A stretch of 49,131 nucleotides of DNA from Clostridia bacterium (GCA_017936745.1 JAGBEY010000007.1:1-49131); one strand, 5' to 3'; shown: positions 25,686 to 34,888, counted from the first letter of the stretch. Made by a program: numbers and translations. The notes: generated by a model not told the origin, from the letters alone.

Positions 25686-26525
25686 TTATTTTACCCCCTT
25701 AAATAAATTACAGGTTTCTTCGTGGTGATGACGTTCCGTTTCAAAATACATACGGGAACGCTGAATCGCTTCATCAAAATCTACCAGATGACCGTCAAAA
25801 TCAGGGCCGTCTACACAAGCGAATTTGGTTTCGCCCCCAACGGTCAGACGGCATCCGCCGCACATCCCCGTTCCGTCTATCATAATAGGATTCATGCTAA
25901 CAGTGGTTTTAATGCCGTATTCTTTCGTAAGAGCGGCAACAAATTTCATCATTACAAGCGGCCCAATGGCAATCACTTCATCGTACTGCTCTCCGCTTTC
26001 AATAAGCTCTTTCAGAGCATTGGTAACCAAGCCTTTTTCCCCGTAAGAGCCATCGTCGGTCATCATTTTAACAAGGTCGCTGGCTTGGTTAAATTCTTCT
26101 TCTAAAATCACCAAATCCTTGTTGCGGAAGCCCACAATGGAGTGAACGACAGTTCCTTGCTGATGCAATGCCTTTGCAATAGGATATGCAATGGCACAGC
26201 CTACACCGCCACCGACAACGGCAACCTTCTTCAGCCCCTCAATATGGGAGGGAACGCCCAGCGGGCCGACAAAATCGTGAAGATAACCGCCCTCGGGAAT
26301 ATGATTGAGCTTTTCGGTGGTTGCACCCACAATCTGAAAAATAATGGTCACCGTGCCTGCTTCAGGATTGGTATCTGCAACGGTTAAGGGAATCCGTTCT
26401 CCATCCTCATCCACTCTTAAGATGATAAACTGCCCTGCTTTTGCTTTTTTTGCAACACGGGGAGCTTTCACCTCCATAAGAGTTACCGTAGGATTGAGTT
26501 CTTTTCTTTTGGTTACTAAAAACAT
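25686..26525 (-). CDS. nfnA: NfnA-type ferredoxin-NADP reductase subunit
   Basis: FAD- and NAD-binding subunit of the NfnAB complex, related to dihydroorotate dehydrogenase electron-transfer proteins (PyrK). An FAD-binding beta barrel (residues 1-95, with GERIPLTVAD) precedes a NAD-binding domain (VGGGVGCAIAYPIAKAL at about 105-121). The C-terminal GMCGGCRLTVGG then FACVDGP supplies the cysteines of a 2Fe-2S cluster. It is immediately upstream of nfnB on the same strand, so one operon. No pyrD is adjacent, which disfavours PyrK. Confidence 0.88.
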   Translation of the reverse strand: MFLVTKRKELNPTVTLMEVKAPRVAKKAKAGQFIILRVDEDGERIPLTVADTNPEAGTVTIIFQIVGATTEKLNHIPEGGYLHDFVGPLGVPSHIEGLKKVAVVGGGVGCAIAYPIAKALHQQGTVVHSIVGFRNKDLVILEEEFNQASDLVKMMTDDGSYGEKGLVTNALKELIESGEQYDEVIAIGPLVMMKFVAALTKEYGIKTTVSMNPIMIDGTGMCGGCRLTVGGETKFACVDGPDFDGHLVDFDEAIQRSRMYFETERHHHEETCNLFKGVK

Positions 26526-26643
26526 ATTTCAAGCCTCACTTTCCGATAAAAAAGAGAATTTTTTCATATGATTCGCCCAGATTTGACGGCAGAGCTTACA
26601 AAATGTTTCAAGTGCCTGTTGTTTCATCTGCCGTATTTCTTAT

Positions 26644-26672
26644 ACTATATCACAATTTCCTATCTTTGTAAA
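26644..26672 (-). promoter_or_regulatory. nfnAB promoter
   Basis: On the minus strand TTTACA (26672-26667) and TATAGT (26649-26644), 17-bp spacer, about 120 bases before nfnA. Confidence 0.65.
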
Positions 26673-26754
26673 GCATTTTTTTGTTTTTTCTCACAACCTT
26701 TTTCAAACATTTTGATTATTTCCAAAAACAAGCAGAAATAATACTGTTATACAA

Positions 26755-26783
26755 TTGACAGAAGCTAAAAAATATGTTATACT
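26755..26783 (+). promoter_or_regulatory. rnjA promoter
   Basis: -35 TTGACA (26755-26760) and -10 TATACT (26778-26783), 17-bp spacer; divergent from the nfnAB promoter. Confidence 0.8.
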
Positions 26784-26848
26784 GTAGTGTGTTATTGTAC
26801 GGAAAATTTTTTAGTATCGGATTACTAATTTACTATAGGAGGAATATT

Positions 26849-28516
26849 GTGGCAAAAAAGAAAATACTGAAGGTAATTCCCTTGGGCGGATTGAACGAAA
26901 TCGGAAAAAATCTCACCGCCATTGAGTACGGAGATATCGGAATTTTAATTGATTGCGGAATTGCCTTTCCCGATGAAAATATGTTGGGGGTGGATTTAGT
27001 CATTCCCGACTATTCTTACATTGTGAAAAATAAGGATAAATTCAAAGCACTGGTGCTGACCCACGGTCACGAGGACCACATCGGCGGCATTCCCTATCTG
27101 ATGAAAGAATGTGCCATTCCCGTGTTCGGCACCAAGCTTACCATCGGGCTTGTAAAATTTAAGCTGAAGGAGCATAATCTGCTCTCCAAAGTCAGTCTGA
27201 ATCAGATTTCCGCGGGAGACACTCTGAAATTTGGCGACGTTGTGGTGGAATTTATTCATACCAATCACTCCATTGCCGATTCGGTTGCTATCGCAATCCA
27301 TACCCCCGAGGGAATCATTCTGCACACAGGAGACTTTAAAATTGACACCACCCCTGTTTCGGGAAGTATGATAGACCTGGCACGGTTCGGGGAGCTGGGT
27401 AAAAAAGGAGTTACACTCCTGTTGTCCGAATCCACCAATGCAGAACGCCCGGGATATACCCAGAGTGAGCGTTCGGTTGGCAAAGCCTTGAACGATATTT
27501 TTATTTCCAATCCCAAAAAGCGGATTATTATTGCTACCTTTGCGTCCAACGTGCATCGTGTGCAACAGATTATTGATGCCTCTGTCCGCTACAATCGTAA
27601 AGTTGCCGTATCGGGCAGAAGTATGGAAAACATCGTGCAGGTTGCTATGGAGCTGGGGTATATGAAAGTGCCCAAAGGCACTCTGATTGACATAGACAAC
27701 ATCAAAAACTATAACAACGAGCATTTAACCATTATCACCACAGGCAGCCAGGGCGAGCCGATGAGCGGTCTCCATCGTATGGCATTTTCCGCGCATCGTA
27801 AGGTAGAGCTCAATTCCAACGATTTGGTGGTGTTAAGCGCCAACCCTATTCCGGGAAATGAAAAGCTGGTTTCCACTGTGGTAAACGAGCTGTTCAAACG
27901 TGGCTGTTCGGTTGTGTACGACAATCTGGCAGATGTTCACGTATCCGGGCACGCCTGCCGGGAAGAATTGAAAATCATTCTGGCATTAACCAAGCCCAAA
28001 TACTTTATGCCTATTCACGGGGAATACAAGCATCTCATTCACCATAAAAATCTGGCAATGGAGGTAGGGATTCCCGAGGATAAAATTTTTGTACTCCAGC
28101 TGGGGAATGTTCTCACTGTTTCCAAGGGGCAGACCAAGCAAACAGGCAGTGTTCCTGCCGGAAAAGTGTTCGTGGCAGGCCTTTCCGTGGGAGATGTGGG
28201 CAACATTGTGCTTCGGGACAGAAAGCATCTGTCTCAGGATGGTCTCATTGTTATCGTGGTATCCTTATCCTCACAGGGCTGTCAGGTGCTATCCGGTCCG
28301 GATATTATTTCCCGCGGCTTTGTGTATATGAGAGAAAGCGAAGAACTGATGGAAGAAACCCGTCTGGTTGCCAAAGAGGCGCTGGACACTCTCATTCAGA
28401 GAAATGTGACCGACTGGTCTACCTTGAAAAACGAAATGCGTAATGCTGTAAGCGATTTCTTAAACAAGAAAACCAAGCGTTCCCCCATGATTCTCCCCAT
28501 TATTATGGAAGTATAA
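26849..28516 (+). CDS. rnj: Ribonuclease J
   Basis: Beta-CASP metallo-beta-lactamase RNase with endonuclease and 5'-exonuclease activities in mRNA decay and rRNA processing. The zinc motif HGHEDHIGG is at about residue 75, followed by HTNHSIADS and HTGDFKID, the beta-CASP domain with SEST NAERPG, and the C-terminal MPIHGEYKHL histidine motif. The start is a GTG at 26849 after AGGAGGAAT; upstream residues of the open frame are not homologous. Its 555 residues match RNase J1/J2. It is first in a row of five envelope and housekeeping genes transcribed together or in relay. Confidence 0.95.
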   Translation: MAKKKILKVIPLGGLNEIGKNLTAIEYGDIGILIDCGIAFPDENMLGVDLVIPDYSYIVKNKDKFKALVLTHGHEDHIGGIPYLMKECAIPVFGTKLTIGLVKFKLKEHNLLSKVSLNQISAGDTLKFGDVVVEFIHTNHSIADSVAIAIHTPEGIILHTGDFKIDTTPVSGSMIDLARFGELGKKGVTLLLSESTNAERPGYTQSERSVGKALNDIFISNPKKRIIIATFASNVHRVQQIIDASVRYNRKVAVSGRSMENIVQVAMELGYMKVPKGTLIDIDNIKNYNNEHLTIITTGSQGEPMSGLHRMAFSAHRKVELNSNDLVVLSANPIPGNEKLVSTVVNELFKRGCSVVYDNLADVHVSGHACREELKIILALTKPKYFMPIHGEYKHLIHHKNLAMEVGIPEDKIFVLQLGNVLTVSKGQTKQTGSVPAGKVFVAGLSVGDVGNIVLRDRKHLSQDGLIVIVVSLSSQGCQVLSGPDIISRGFVYMRESEELMEETRLVAKEALDTLIQRNVTDWSTLKNEMRNAVSDFLNKKTKRSPMILPIIMEV

Positions 28517-28544
28517 CTTTTTTTAAACGACAGAGGAATAAATT

Positions 28545-29915
28545 ATGAAACAAATTCGGCTGATTGCAAGCATCCTTGTATGTAAGCTTCTGATATTCTG
28601 CGGCAGGCTGATGAGAAAAAGAAGCTCCTCCGCCCCCGGCAAATATGCCCTGAAGCTCTGCCCCGATGCGGTGAAAATCCTATCCAAAAAAGTAAAATAT
28701 GAAACAATCTGTGTCTTAGGCACAAACGGGAAAACGACTACAAACAATATGATTCACACCATGATTTCAAGCAAAGGCTTTTCTTCCGTTTCCAATCTTG
28801 TGGGAGCCAATATGCTTGACGGAGTGGCAACCGCCTATCTGTCCAAAGCCTCTCTGTTTGGTAATTTAAAGGCAGATTATGCTCTGCTGGAAATCGACGA
28901 GGCAACCGCCAAAATTGTGTTTGACCATCTCACTCCCGATATCATCGTGGTAACGAACCTGTTTCGTGACCAGATGGACCGCTACGGGGAAATCGACCAG
29001 ACATTGAAGCAGCTGGAAATCGCCATTCAAAAAGCACCCGATGCACTTCTTTGCCTGAATGCAGATGACCCTATGAGCAGTTATTTTACCAAGGCTGTTT
29101 CCAACCGCTGTGTAACCTTTGGGGTATCCCAGGAGGTTGCTCAACCCTTACAGGAAGAAAAAGAGGGAAGAAACTGTCTGTTTTGCAACACGCCGCTTAC
29201 CTACGAGTTTTATCACTACAATCAGCTGGGCAGCTACACCTGCCCCAATTGCGATTTCACCCGTCCCGCTCCCGATTATTCGGCAACCGATGTGGTGTGC
29301 GAGCCGGCGATTCAATTTACCTTGAACGAAAAAGAAACTGTAACTGCCAATATTTTTGGTTTTTATAACATCTATAATATGCTTGCCGCAATCTCGGTGG
29401 CAAGTCTCCTGGAATTGGGCATCACAAGTTACACCGAAGCATTTGAGCACTATTGCCCACAAACAGCCAGAATGGAATTATTTCCGCTGTCAAAACCGGT
29501 CATTCTGAATTTGGCAAAAAACCCTGCCGGCTTTAATCAGGCAATCGCTACCCTCTTAAACGACCCCCGCAAAAAAGCGGTTGTCATCGGCATCAACGAT
29601 ATGCCATCAGACGGATGCGATATTTCCTGGCTGTACGATGTCAATTTTGAAGCATTAACCAATTGCACTGCCTATGGCGTTTCGGGCAGACGGTGCTACG
29701 ATATGGCACTGCGCCTCTATTATGCAGAGGTTTGCGACAAGCCATGTGTCAATCCCGACCCCGTTCCTCTGGCACTGGACTTTTTAAACACCGATTGTGA
29801 AGTGGTCTACGTGCTGGTGAACTATACCTTGATTTTCGACACAAAAGACAAACTGGAAAAAGAAGTCAAAACATATCAGAAGAAACAGAAAAAGGGGGAC
29901 AAATCATGCAATTAA
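28545..29915 (+). CDS. murT: Lipid II isoglutaminyl synthase subunit MurT
   Basis: Mur-ligase-like catalytic subunit that amidates D-isoglutamate of lipid II, using ammonia normally delivered by GatD. The ATP-binding motif is LGTNGKTTTNNM near residue 58. A four-cysteine zinc ribbon inserted in the middle domain (CLFCNTPL, then CPNCDF) is typical of MurT. The C-terminal domain (DUF1727) carries NDMPSDGCDISWLYDVNFE, in which the conserved Asp proposed to act in amidation is retained. The 456-aa length is normal. An N-terminal hydrophobic stretch (LICKLLIFCGRL type) may touch the membrane. Its end overlaps gatD by ten bases. Confidence 0.93.
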   Translation: MKQIRLIASILVCKLLIFCGRLMRKRSSSAPGKYALKLCPDAVKILSKKVKYETICVLGTNGKTTTNNMIHTMISSKGFSSVSNLVGANMLDGVATAYLSKASLFGNLKADYALLEIDEATAKIVFDHLTPDIIVVTNLFRDQMDRYGEIDQTLKQLEIAIQKAPDALLCLNADDPMSSYFTKAVSNRCVTFGVSQEVAQPLQEEKEGRNCLFCNTPLTYEFYHYNQLGSYTCPNCDFTRPAPDYSATDVVCEPAIQFTLNEKETVTANIFGFYNIYNMLAAISVASLLELGITSYTEAFEHYCPQTARMELFPLSKPVILNLAKNPAGFNQAIATLLNDPRKKAVVIGINDMPSDGCDISWLYDVNFEALTNCTAYGVSGRRCYDMALRLYYAEVCDKPCVNPDPVPLALDFLNTDCEVVYVLVNYTLIFDTKDKLEKEVKTYQKKQKKGDKSCN

Positions 29916-30631
29916 CCATTTTACAGCTCTTCCCCGAAATTCTGAATCTGTACGGCGATCGCGGTAACATTACCGTTCTCAAAAAGCGGTGTGCTCTCCG
30001 CGGCATTGAGGCAACTGTGATTTCTTGTTCTTTGGATGAAGAAATCCCCATCCGCTCTGCCGATGTGATTTACTTAGGCGGCGGCAGCGACAACGACCTG
30101 CCACGGGTTACAGAAGCATTGTCACAATACAAAGATACCCTCCTGTCCTATCGGGATAACGGCGGCGTTTTCCTTGCTGCCGGAAGCGGATATCCCCTTT
30201 TGGGACATCAATTTTCCTTACGGGGAAAAGAGTATCCCGGTCTTTCCCTTGTGGATATGACCACCAAAGAAGGCACACAAAAGCTGACGGGAAACATCAG
30301 TGTAAATACGCCCTTTGGGGTATTGGTCGGATTTGAAAACCACCTGGGGCAAACCTATCTGGGCAAAATTGCAACCCCTCTCGGCACAGTGTTAAGCGGA
30401 AACGGAAATAACGGGGAAGATAAAACCGAGGGTGTGATTTACAAAAATATTTACGGCACCTATATGAGCGGTCCGCTTCTTCCGAGAAATCCGGAGTTAT
30501 GTGATTTGCTTCTTGCCAAGGCTGTGGAGCGAAAATATAAAACATTCCCCGATTTTCCCTCACTTCCCAATGAAATTGAAAATCTTGCGAAAGGATATAT
30601 CTTAAACTATGGTAACCGAACTCACAAATGA
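29906..30631 (+). CDS. gatD: GatD-like class I amidotransferase lacking catalytic Cys and His
   Basis: The partner of MurT by order, overlap and overall sequence: LYGDRGNITVLKKRC, YLGGGSDND, LVGFENHLGQTYLG and GNGNNGEDKTEG all align with GatD. In characterised GatD the nucleophile is the Cys of CGGYQ.LG and the base is the His of GTYLHGP. Here the first reads AAGSGYPLLG (Gly93 at the Cys position, codon GGA 30182-30184) and the second GTYMSGPLLP (Ser188 at the His position, codon AGC 30467-30469). The frame is intact and the fold-defining motifs are kept, so this looks like a pseudo-glutaminase rather than a decayed gene. It could be a structural or regulatory MurT subunit with free ammonia as donor. 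It ends inside femX by 23 bases. Confidence 0.85.
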   Translation: MQLTILQLFPEILNLYGDRGNITVLKKRCALRGIEATVISCSLDEEIPIRSADVIYLGGGSDNDLPRVTEALSQYKDTLLSYRDNGGVFLAAGSGYPLLGHQFSLRGKEYPGLSLVDMTTKEGTQKLTGNISVNTPFGVLVGFENHLGQTYLGKIATPLGTVLSGNGNNGEDKTEGVIYKNIYGTYMSGPLLPRNPELCDLLLAKAVERKYKTFPDFPSLPNEIENLAKGYILNYGNRTHK

Positions 30632-31664
30632 TAGAATCCAGGAATATGAAGCCTTTAACCAGAACCATCCCAAGGGGCATTTTATGCAGTCTGTCCTGTG
30701 GGGGCAAATGAAACCGGATTGGAAAAACGTCATTCTCATTTCCACCGACGAAAATAATAAAATCAAGGGTGCGGTAAATGTGCTCATCCGCCCTGTGCCC
30801 ATCATCAAACGAACCATTATGTACTCTCCCCGGGGTCCGGTTTGCGACTTAGACGATAAAGAAACCTTACAAGAGCTTTACAATGGCATCCGGGCACTGG
30901 CGAAAAAGCATAAAGCCTACGTGTTCAAGGCAGACCCGGATGTAAAAAGCGACAACGAGCTGTTCAAGCAGAATTTAAAAGAAGCCGGTTTTTCCATAAT
31001 TCCCGGCAGTAAAAACTTTGAAGGCATTCAACCCTGCTTTGTGTTCCGTCTGGATGTAAAAGATAAAACCGAAGAAGAAGTGTTCAATATTTTCCACTCC
31101 AAAACCCGTTACAATATCCGGCTTTCTGTAAAAAAAGGAGTCACCATCCGTCTGGGCGGAAAACAAGATGTCAAAGACTTCCAACGCCTGATGGTGGAAA
31201 CCGGTCAGCGTGACGAATTTGTGGTACGCCCTGCCTCCTATTTTGAAAAAATGCTGGAGGTATACGGCGAAAATGCCCGTCTTTACATGGCAGATTTTGA
31301 AGGAAAACCCATTGCCGGCACCCTGGCAATCTATTACGGCAACAAGGTCTGGTACTTATACGGTGCATCCGGCAACGCCTACCGTAATGTGATGCCCAAC
31401 TATCAGCTCCAGTGGGAAATGATTCGCTGGTCTATCGAAAAGAACTGTGATATTTACGATTTTCGCGGTGTTTCCGGTGATTTGAGTGAGGACAATCCCT
31501 TATACGGTCTCTATCGCTTCAAAAAAGGCTTTAACGGCGAATTTACCGAATTTTTAGGGGAAATCGAAATCATCTTCTCTCCCTTTATCAACTGGGCAGT
31601 GCATCACGGCGAAAAAATCTTCCGTGAACTTCGCAGACGGATGTATTTGCTCTTAAAAAAATAA
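30609..31664 (+). CDS. FemX/FemAB-family aminoacyltransferase
   Basis: Double-GNAT-fold enzyme that transfers an amino acid from aminoacyl-tRNA to the peptide stem of lipid II to begin the interpeptide bridge. Seen: GHFMQSVLWGQMKPDW at the start, PRGPVCD near residue 75, a KTRYNIRLSVKKGV segment with conserved basic residues, and FRGVSGDLSEDNPLYGLYRFKKGF near the end, the most conserved Fem motif. The 351-aa length suits FemX/MurM without the long coiled-coil arm of FemA. Its start overlaps gatD, so murT-gatD-femX are translationally coupled. The amino acid added cannot be told from sequence. Confidence 0.88.
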   Translation: MVTELTNDRIQEYEAFNQNHPKGHFMQSVLWGQMKPDWKNVILISTDENNKIKGAVNVLIRPVPIIKRTIMYSPRGPVCDLDDKETLQELYNGIRALAKKHKAYVFKADPDVKSDNELFKQNLKEAGFSIIPGSKNFEGIQPCFVFRLDVKDKTEEEVFNIFHSKTRYNIRLSVKKGVTIRLGGKQDVKDFQRLMVETGQRDEFVVRPASYFEKMLEVYGENARLYMADFEGKPIAGTLAIYYGNKVWYLYGASGNAYRNVMPNYQLQWEMIRWSIEKNCDIYDFRGVSGDLSEDNPLYGLYRFKKGFNGEFTEFLGEIEIIFSPFINWAVHHGEKIFRELRRRMYLLLKK

Positions 31665-31683
31665 GTAAAAGTGAGCTTGTTTT

Positions 31684-32322
31684 ATGAAAATCAGATTACA
31701 ATTTGAAAAAAACATCAAATATATCTCCCATCTGGATTTGATGAAAGCCGTGCAGAAAATCTTAAAACGAACCGGCTATCCTTTAAAATATTCTGAGGGC
31801 TTCAATCCCCATATGGTGTTATCCATTGCCAATCCCCTGCCCTTGGGCATCGTGGGAAAGCAGGAATTTATGGATTTTGAATTAAAAACCGATTCTCTCT
31901 CCTTTGGCGAGCTGAAAGAAAAGCTTCGTCTGGCAAGTCCCGAAGGGATTGTACCCGTTGAAATTTACACCGAGAACCTGAAAAATTTCAACCTTACAAC
32001 CAATGCCGATTACGAAATCATCATCCGCACCAAGGAAAAGGATGCCATTTCGGAGCTGCTGGCTCAGGACTCCATTCCCGTAGAAAAAATCTCCAAAGGA
32101 AAAACCAGAACCATAGATTTAAAAGAATTGATTTATTCTTATGAAGTGCTTCCTCACGAGGAGGGGGCATTTCTGAAATTAAACTGTGCCTGCGGAAACG
32201 ACAAAAACCTAAATCCCATGCTCCTAAAAAAAGCAATTTTAGAAAAAGGCATTCAAATGTCGGCTTTTTTACCTACAAGAACCGGCTTTTACGATGCTGA
32301 GGGCAAAGGTTTTCAATCTTAA
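31684..32322 (+). CDS. Radical-SAM-associated protein (TIGR03936/DUF2344 family)
   Basis: A 212-residue cytoplasmic protein with the family N-terminus RLQFEKNIKYISHLDLMKAVQKILKR and the following YSEGFNPHM..SIANPLPLGI, which are the conserved features of DUF2344. In most Clostridia it sits beside, or is fused to, a radical-SAM protein of the TIGR03960 family and ahead of rng and rplU; here it is separate, between femX and a glycosyltransferase gene. Its function is unknown. The start at ATG 31684 follows AAGTGAGC, a modest ribosome site, 19 bases after femX. Confidence 0.85.
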   Translation: MKIRLQFEKNIKYISHLDLMKAVQKILKRTGYPLKYSEGFNPHMVLSIANPLPLGIVGKQEFMDFELKTDSLSFGELKEKLRLASPEGIVPVEIYTENLKNFNLTTNADYEIIIRTKEKDAISELLAQDSIPVEKISKGKTRTIDLKELIYSYEVLPHEEGAFLKLNCACGNDKNLNPMLLKKAILEKGIQMSAFLPTRTGFYDAEGKGFQS

Positions 32323-32354
32323 TTATTACATTGTGAACGGTGGTGAATCCCCAA

Positions 32355-34556
32355 ATGAAAATATTACTCGCCTCCATGAAAATGGACATTGGCGGTGCAG
32401 AAACCCATATTTTAGAGCTGGCAAAGGGTTTAACCCGTGCAGGTCATAAGGTACAAGTGATTTCCGAGGGCGGTATCTTTGTAAACGAATTGGAAAAGCA
32501 CGGCATTTCCCATATCTTTGCCCCGTTAAGCTCCAAAAAGCCAAAGGATATCCTGACCTCCTACAAAACACTCCGGAAGCTGTTTTCGGAAGAAGATTTT
32601 GATATTGTCCATTCTCACGCCAGAATCCCCAGTGTGTTAATACATATCTTAAAACCAAAATTTCGATTTGGTTTTGTTTCCACGCTCCATTTTGCATTTA
32701 CCAAAAATACACTGGTGAAAAAATTCACCGTTTGGGGTCAGAAATGTCTGGTGGTTTCGGAGGATTTGAAAAAGCATTTAATCCGCAACAGCCGTATGAA
32801 GAATAAAGATATCACCGTCACGGTAAACGGCATCAATGAGCAGGATTTTGCCAATACCGCTCCAGATGAAGCCGTCATGCAGGAGCTTGGTCTCCGTTCC
32901 GACAGTAAAAAAATCGTCTGCGTCTGCCGATTGGAAAAAGGCAACTGTGACAGTGCCTATATGCTGCTCCAGCGTGCAGAAGAAATCAACCGGAAGCTAC
33001 GGGATGTTCAGATTGTCATTGTAGGAGACGGTGATGCCTATGAAGAACTGTCGGAAAAAGCATCTGCTATCAACCGGCGTCTGGGCAAGAATACTGTTGT
33101 CTTAACCGGAAAACGAAACGATGTCAATAAAATTATTTCTCTTGCCGATGTGTTTGTCGGCATCTCCCGTGCCGCTCTGGAAGCAATGGCTGCAGGAAAA
33201 ATTGTGGTTTTAACCGGTAGCTACGGTCACCTGGGTGTCTTAACCGAAAAAGAATTTGAAGCAATGAAGCTTTCCAATTTCACCTGCCGCGGTCTGGAAG
33301 CTCCCACCGACCAAAAAGTTGCCCGTGCCGTCTGCGATGCTTACCGGCTGGACAAGGCAACCAAGGAGCAGACCATCTCCACTTTAAAGCAAGCAGTACT
33401 CACCGAATATTCTGCCGATCGTATGACCGAAGATGCTTTAAAGGTCTATGAAGAATTGCTTTACGAAATCAAAAAAAGTGACGTGGTGCTTTCCGGTTAT
33501 TACGGCTTTCATAACAGCGGTGATGATGCTATTTTAAAAATGATTATCAACGATATACGGAGCCGTGACCCCAAGCTTGGCATCACCATTTTGTCTAACC
33601 GTCCTGCCGATACCAAACGAATCTATAACGTCAATGCTGTGAATCGTTGGAACTTCTTCGCCATCCGCAAGGTGATGAAGGATTCCCGTCTGTTTATCTC
33701 AGGTGGCGGAAGTGTGATTCAGGACGTCACCTCCACAAAATCTCTGCTTTATTATCTGTTCTTAATCAAACTGGCAAAACGTCACGGAAACAAAGTTATG
33801 CTGTATGCCAACGGCATCGGTCCCGTGAACAAAAAATCCAATCAGAAACGGGCAAAAAATGTGCTGAATCTGGTGGATGTCATCACATTACGCGAATCCG
33901 ATTCTCAGGATATCCTCAATGAAATGGGTGTTATCAATCCCAAAACTGTCATCACCTGTGACCCCGTAGTTGCCCTGAGTAATATAGATGCAGACCAGGC
34001 GGAAACCCTTCTGTACCGCCATAATCTGTTTGGCAAGCCTTATGTGGTGGTATCTCTTCGGGAATGGAAAACCATCCCCATTTTTGAAGCAGAGCTTTTA
34101 GAGGGCTTAAAAGAAATCAAACGAAAACACAACTGTGAGCTTCTGTTTCTCCCTATGCAGCATCCTCACGATGTTGCCATCAATCAGAAATATGCCAAGC
34201 TTACCAATTCCGTTTGCCTGACCAAACGCCTCTCAGCCGATTTGTGTATCGGTCTGGCAAAACAGAGTCTCCTGACAGTAGGAATGAGGCTTCATATCCT
34301 GATTTACGCCTTTGCAGCAAACGTTCCCTCCATCGGTCTTGCCTATGACCCCAAGGTGGAAAGTGTAATGAAATATTTCGGGCAGGATACCTATATGGGG
34401 CTTTTAGAATTTACCAAGCTGAGCTTTACCGCAAAAGCTGACCGTATTCTTTTAAAACGAGACGAAATTCAAAGCGATTTGGCAATCCGTCTCCACGAAC
34501 TGCAGGAGAAAAACAAAATTAACACCGAGCTTGTTTTCAAACTCCTGGAGGAATAA
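32355..34556 (+). CDS. csaB: Glycosyltransferase family 4 fused to CsaB-type polysaccharide pyruvyltransferase
   Basis: A two-enzyme fusion of 733 residues. Residues 1-375 form a GT4 GT-B fold: ASMKMDIGGAETHILELAKGL, HSHARIPS, VCRLEKGN and the C-terminal GISRAALEAMAAGKIVV segment with the conserved EAMA donor site. Residues about 380-733 form the CsaB pyruvyltransferase: SGYYGFHNSGDDAILKMI, SGGGSVIQDVTS, TLRESDS and VGMRLHILIYAFAANVP with conserved MRLH. CsaB ketal-pyruvylates a secondary wall polymer so that SLH-domain surface proteins can bind. The start at ATG 32355 follows GGTGGTG. The fusion would make and pyruvylate the same polymer, and it ends the envelope operon. Confidence 0.9.
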   Translation: MKILLASMKMDIGGAETHILELAKGLTRAGHKVQVISEGGIFVNELEKHGISHIFAPLSSKKPKDILTSYKTLRKLFSEEDFDIVHSHARIPSVLIHILKPKFRFGFVSTLHFAFTKNTLVKKFTVWGQKCLVVSEDLKKHLIRNSRMKNKDITVTVNGINEQDFANTAPDEAVMQELGLRSDSKKIVCVCRLEKGNCDSAYMLLQRAEEINRKLRDVQIVIVGDGDAYEELSEKASAINRRLGKNTVVLTGKRNDVNKIISLADVFVGISRAALEAMAAGKIVVLTGSYGHLGVLTEKEFEAMKLSNFTCRGLEAPTDQKVARAVCDAYRLDKATKEQTISTLKQAVLTEYSADRMTEDALKVYEELLYEIKKSDVVLSGYYGFHNSGDDAILKMIINDIRSRDPKLGITILSNRPADTKRIYNVNAVNRWNFFAIRKVMKDSRLFISGGGSVIQDVTSTKSLLYYLFLIKLAKRHGNKVMLYANGIGPVNKKSNQKRAKNVLNLVDVITLRESDSQDILNEMGVINPKTVITCDPVVALSNIDADQAETLLYRHNLFGKPYVVVSLREWKTIPIFEAELLEGLKEIKRKHNCELLFLPMQHPHDVAINQKYAKLTNSVCLTKRLSADLCIGLAKQSLLTVGMRLHILIYAFAANVPSIGLAYDPKVESVMKYFGQDTYMGLLEFTKLSFTAKADRILLKRDEIQSDLAIRLHELQEKNKINTELVFKLLEE

Positions 34557-34600
34557 TAAAAAAACCGTGTTGTCAATGTATACTCACATTGGCAACACGG
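34557..34600 (-). terminator. Strong hairpin with U run on the minus strand
   Basis: CCGTGTTGTCAATGT pairs with ACATTGGCAACACGG (15 bp). The T run lies on the minus-strand side only (A8 at 34557-34564), so as an intrinsic terminator it would stop minus-strand transcripts, for example read-through of the integrase gene. On the plus strand it could act as a decay-blocking 3' end for csaB. Confidence 0.7.
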
Positions 34601-34888
34601 CATCATCGGAAATTTCCCGATGAAAATCCACCCTTTTTTCTTGACAATTTCCAAAAAATTTGATAAACTAAATAAGATTTCAAAACGAAGTAACCTTGAA
34701 ATATTCATTACGAACATGACTCGAAAGGCTCTACACCTAATGGAACTCTCATAGCCTGAAACCCTTGATTTTATGCGGTTTCTATAATTTTATTTTTAAC
34801 TTACTTTTGCTTGTTTTGCCCTGATATTTGCCTTAAATATCAATTTGTCAAATTTGTCAGGGCTGACATATAAAACAATTTCATATTT
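34601..34888 (+). promoter_or_regulatory. Intergenic region with two promoters before tRNA-Ser
   Basis: No gene is visible. A promoter-like pair TTGACA (34641-34646) and TAAACT (34664-34669), 17-bp spacer, heads an unexplained ~180-base stretch containing a possible GGCT/AGCC helix around 34725-34760. A second pair, TTGTCA (34845-34850) and TATAAA (34869-34874) with an 18-bp spacer, is placed to drive tRNA-Ser directly. Confidence 0.5.

Noticed and set aside
25686..26525. PyrK (dihydroorotate dehydrogenase electron-transfer subunit)
   Set aside because: No pyrD is adjacent; the direct neighbour is an NfnB/GltA-like subunit.
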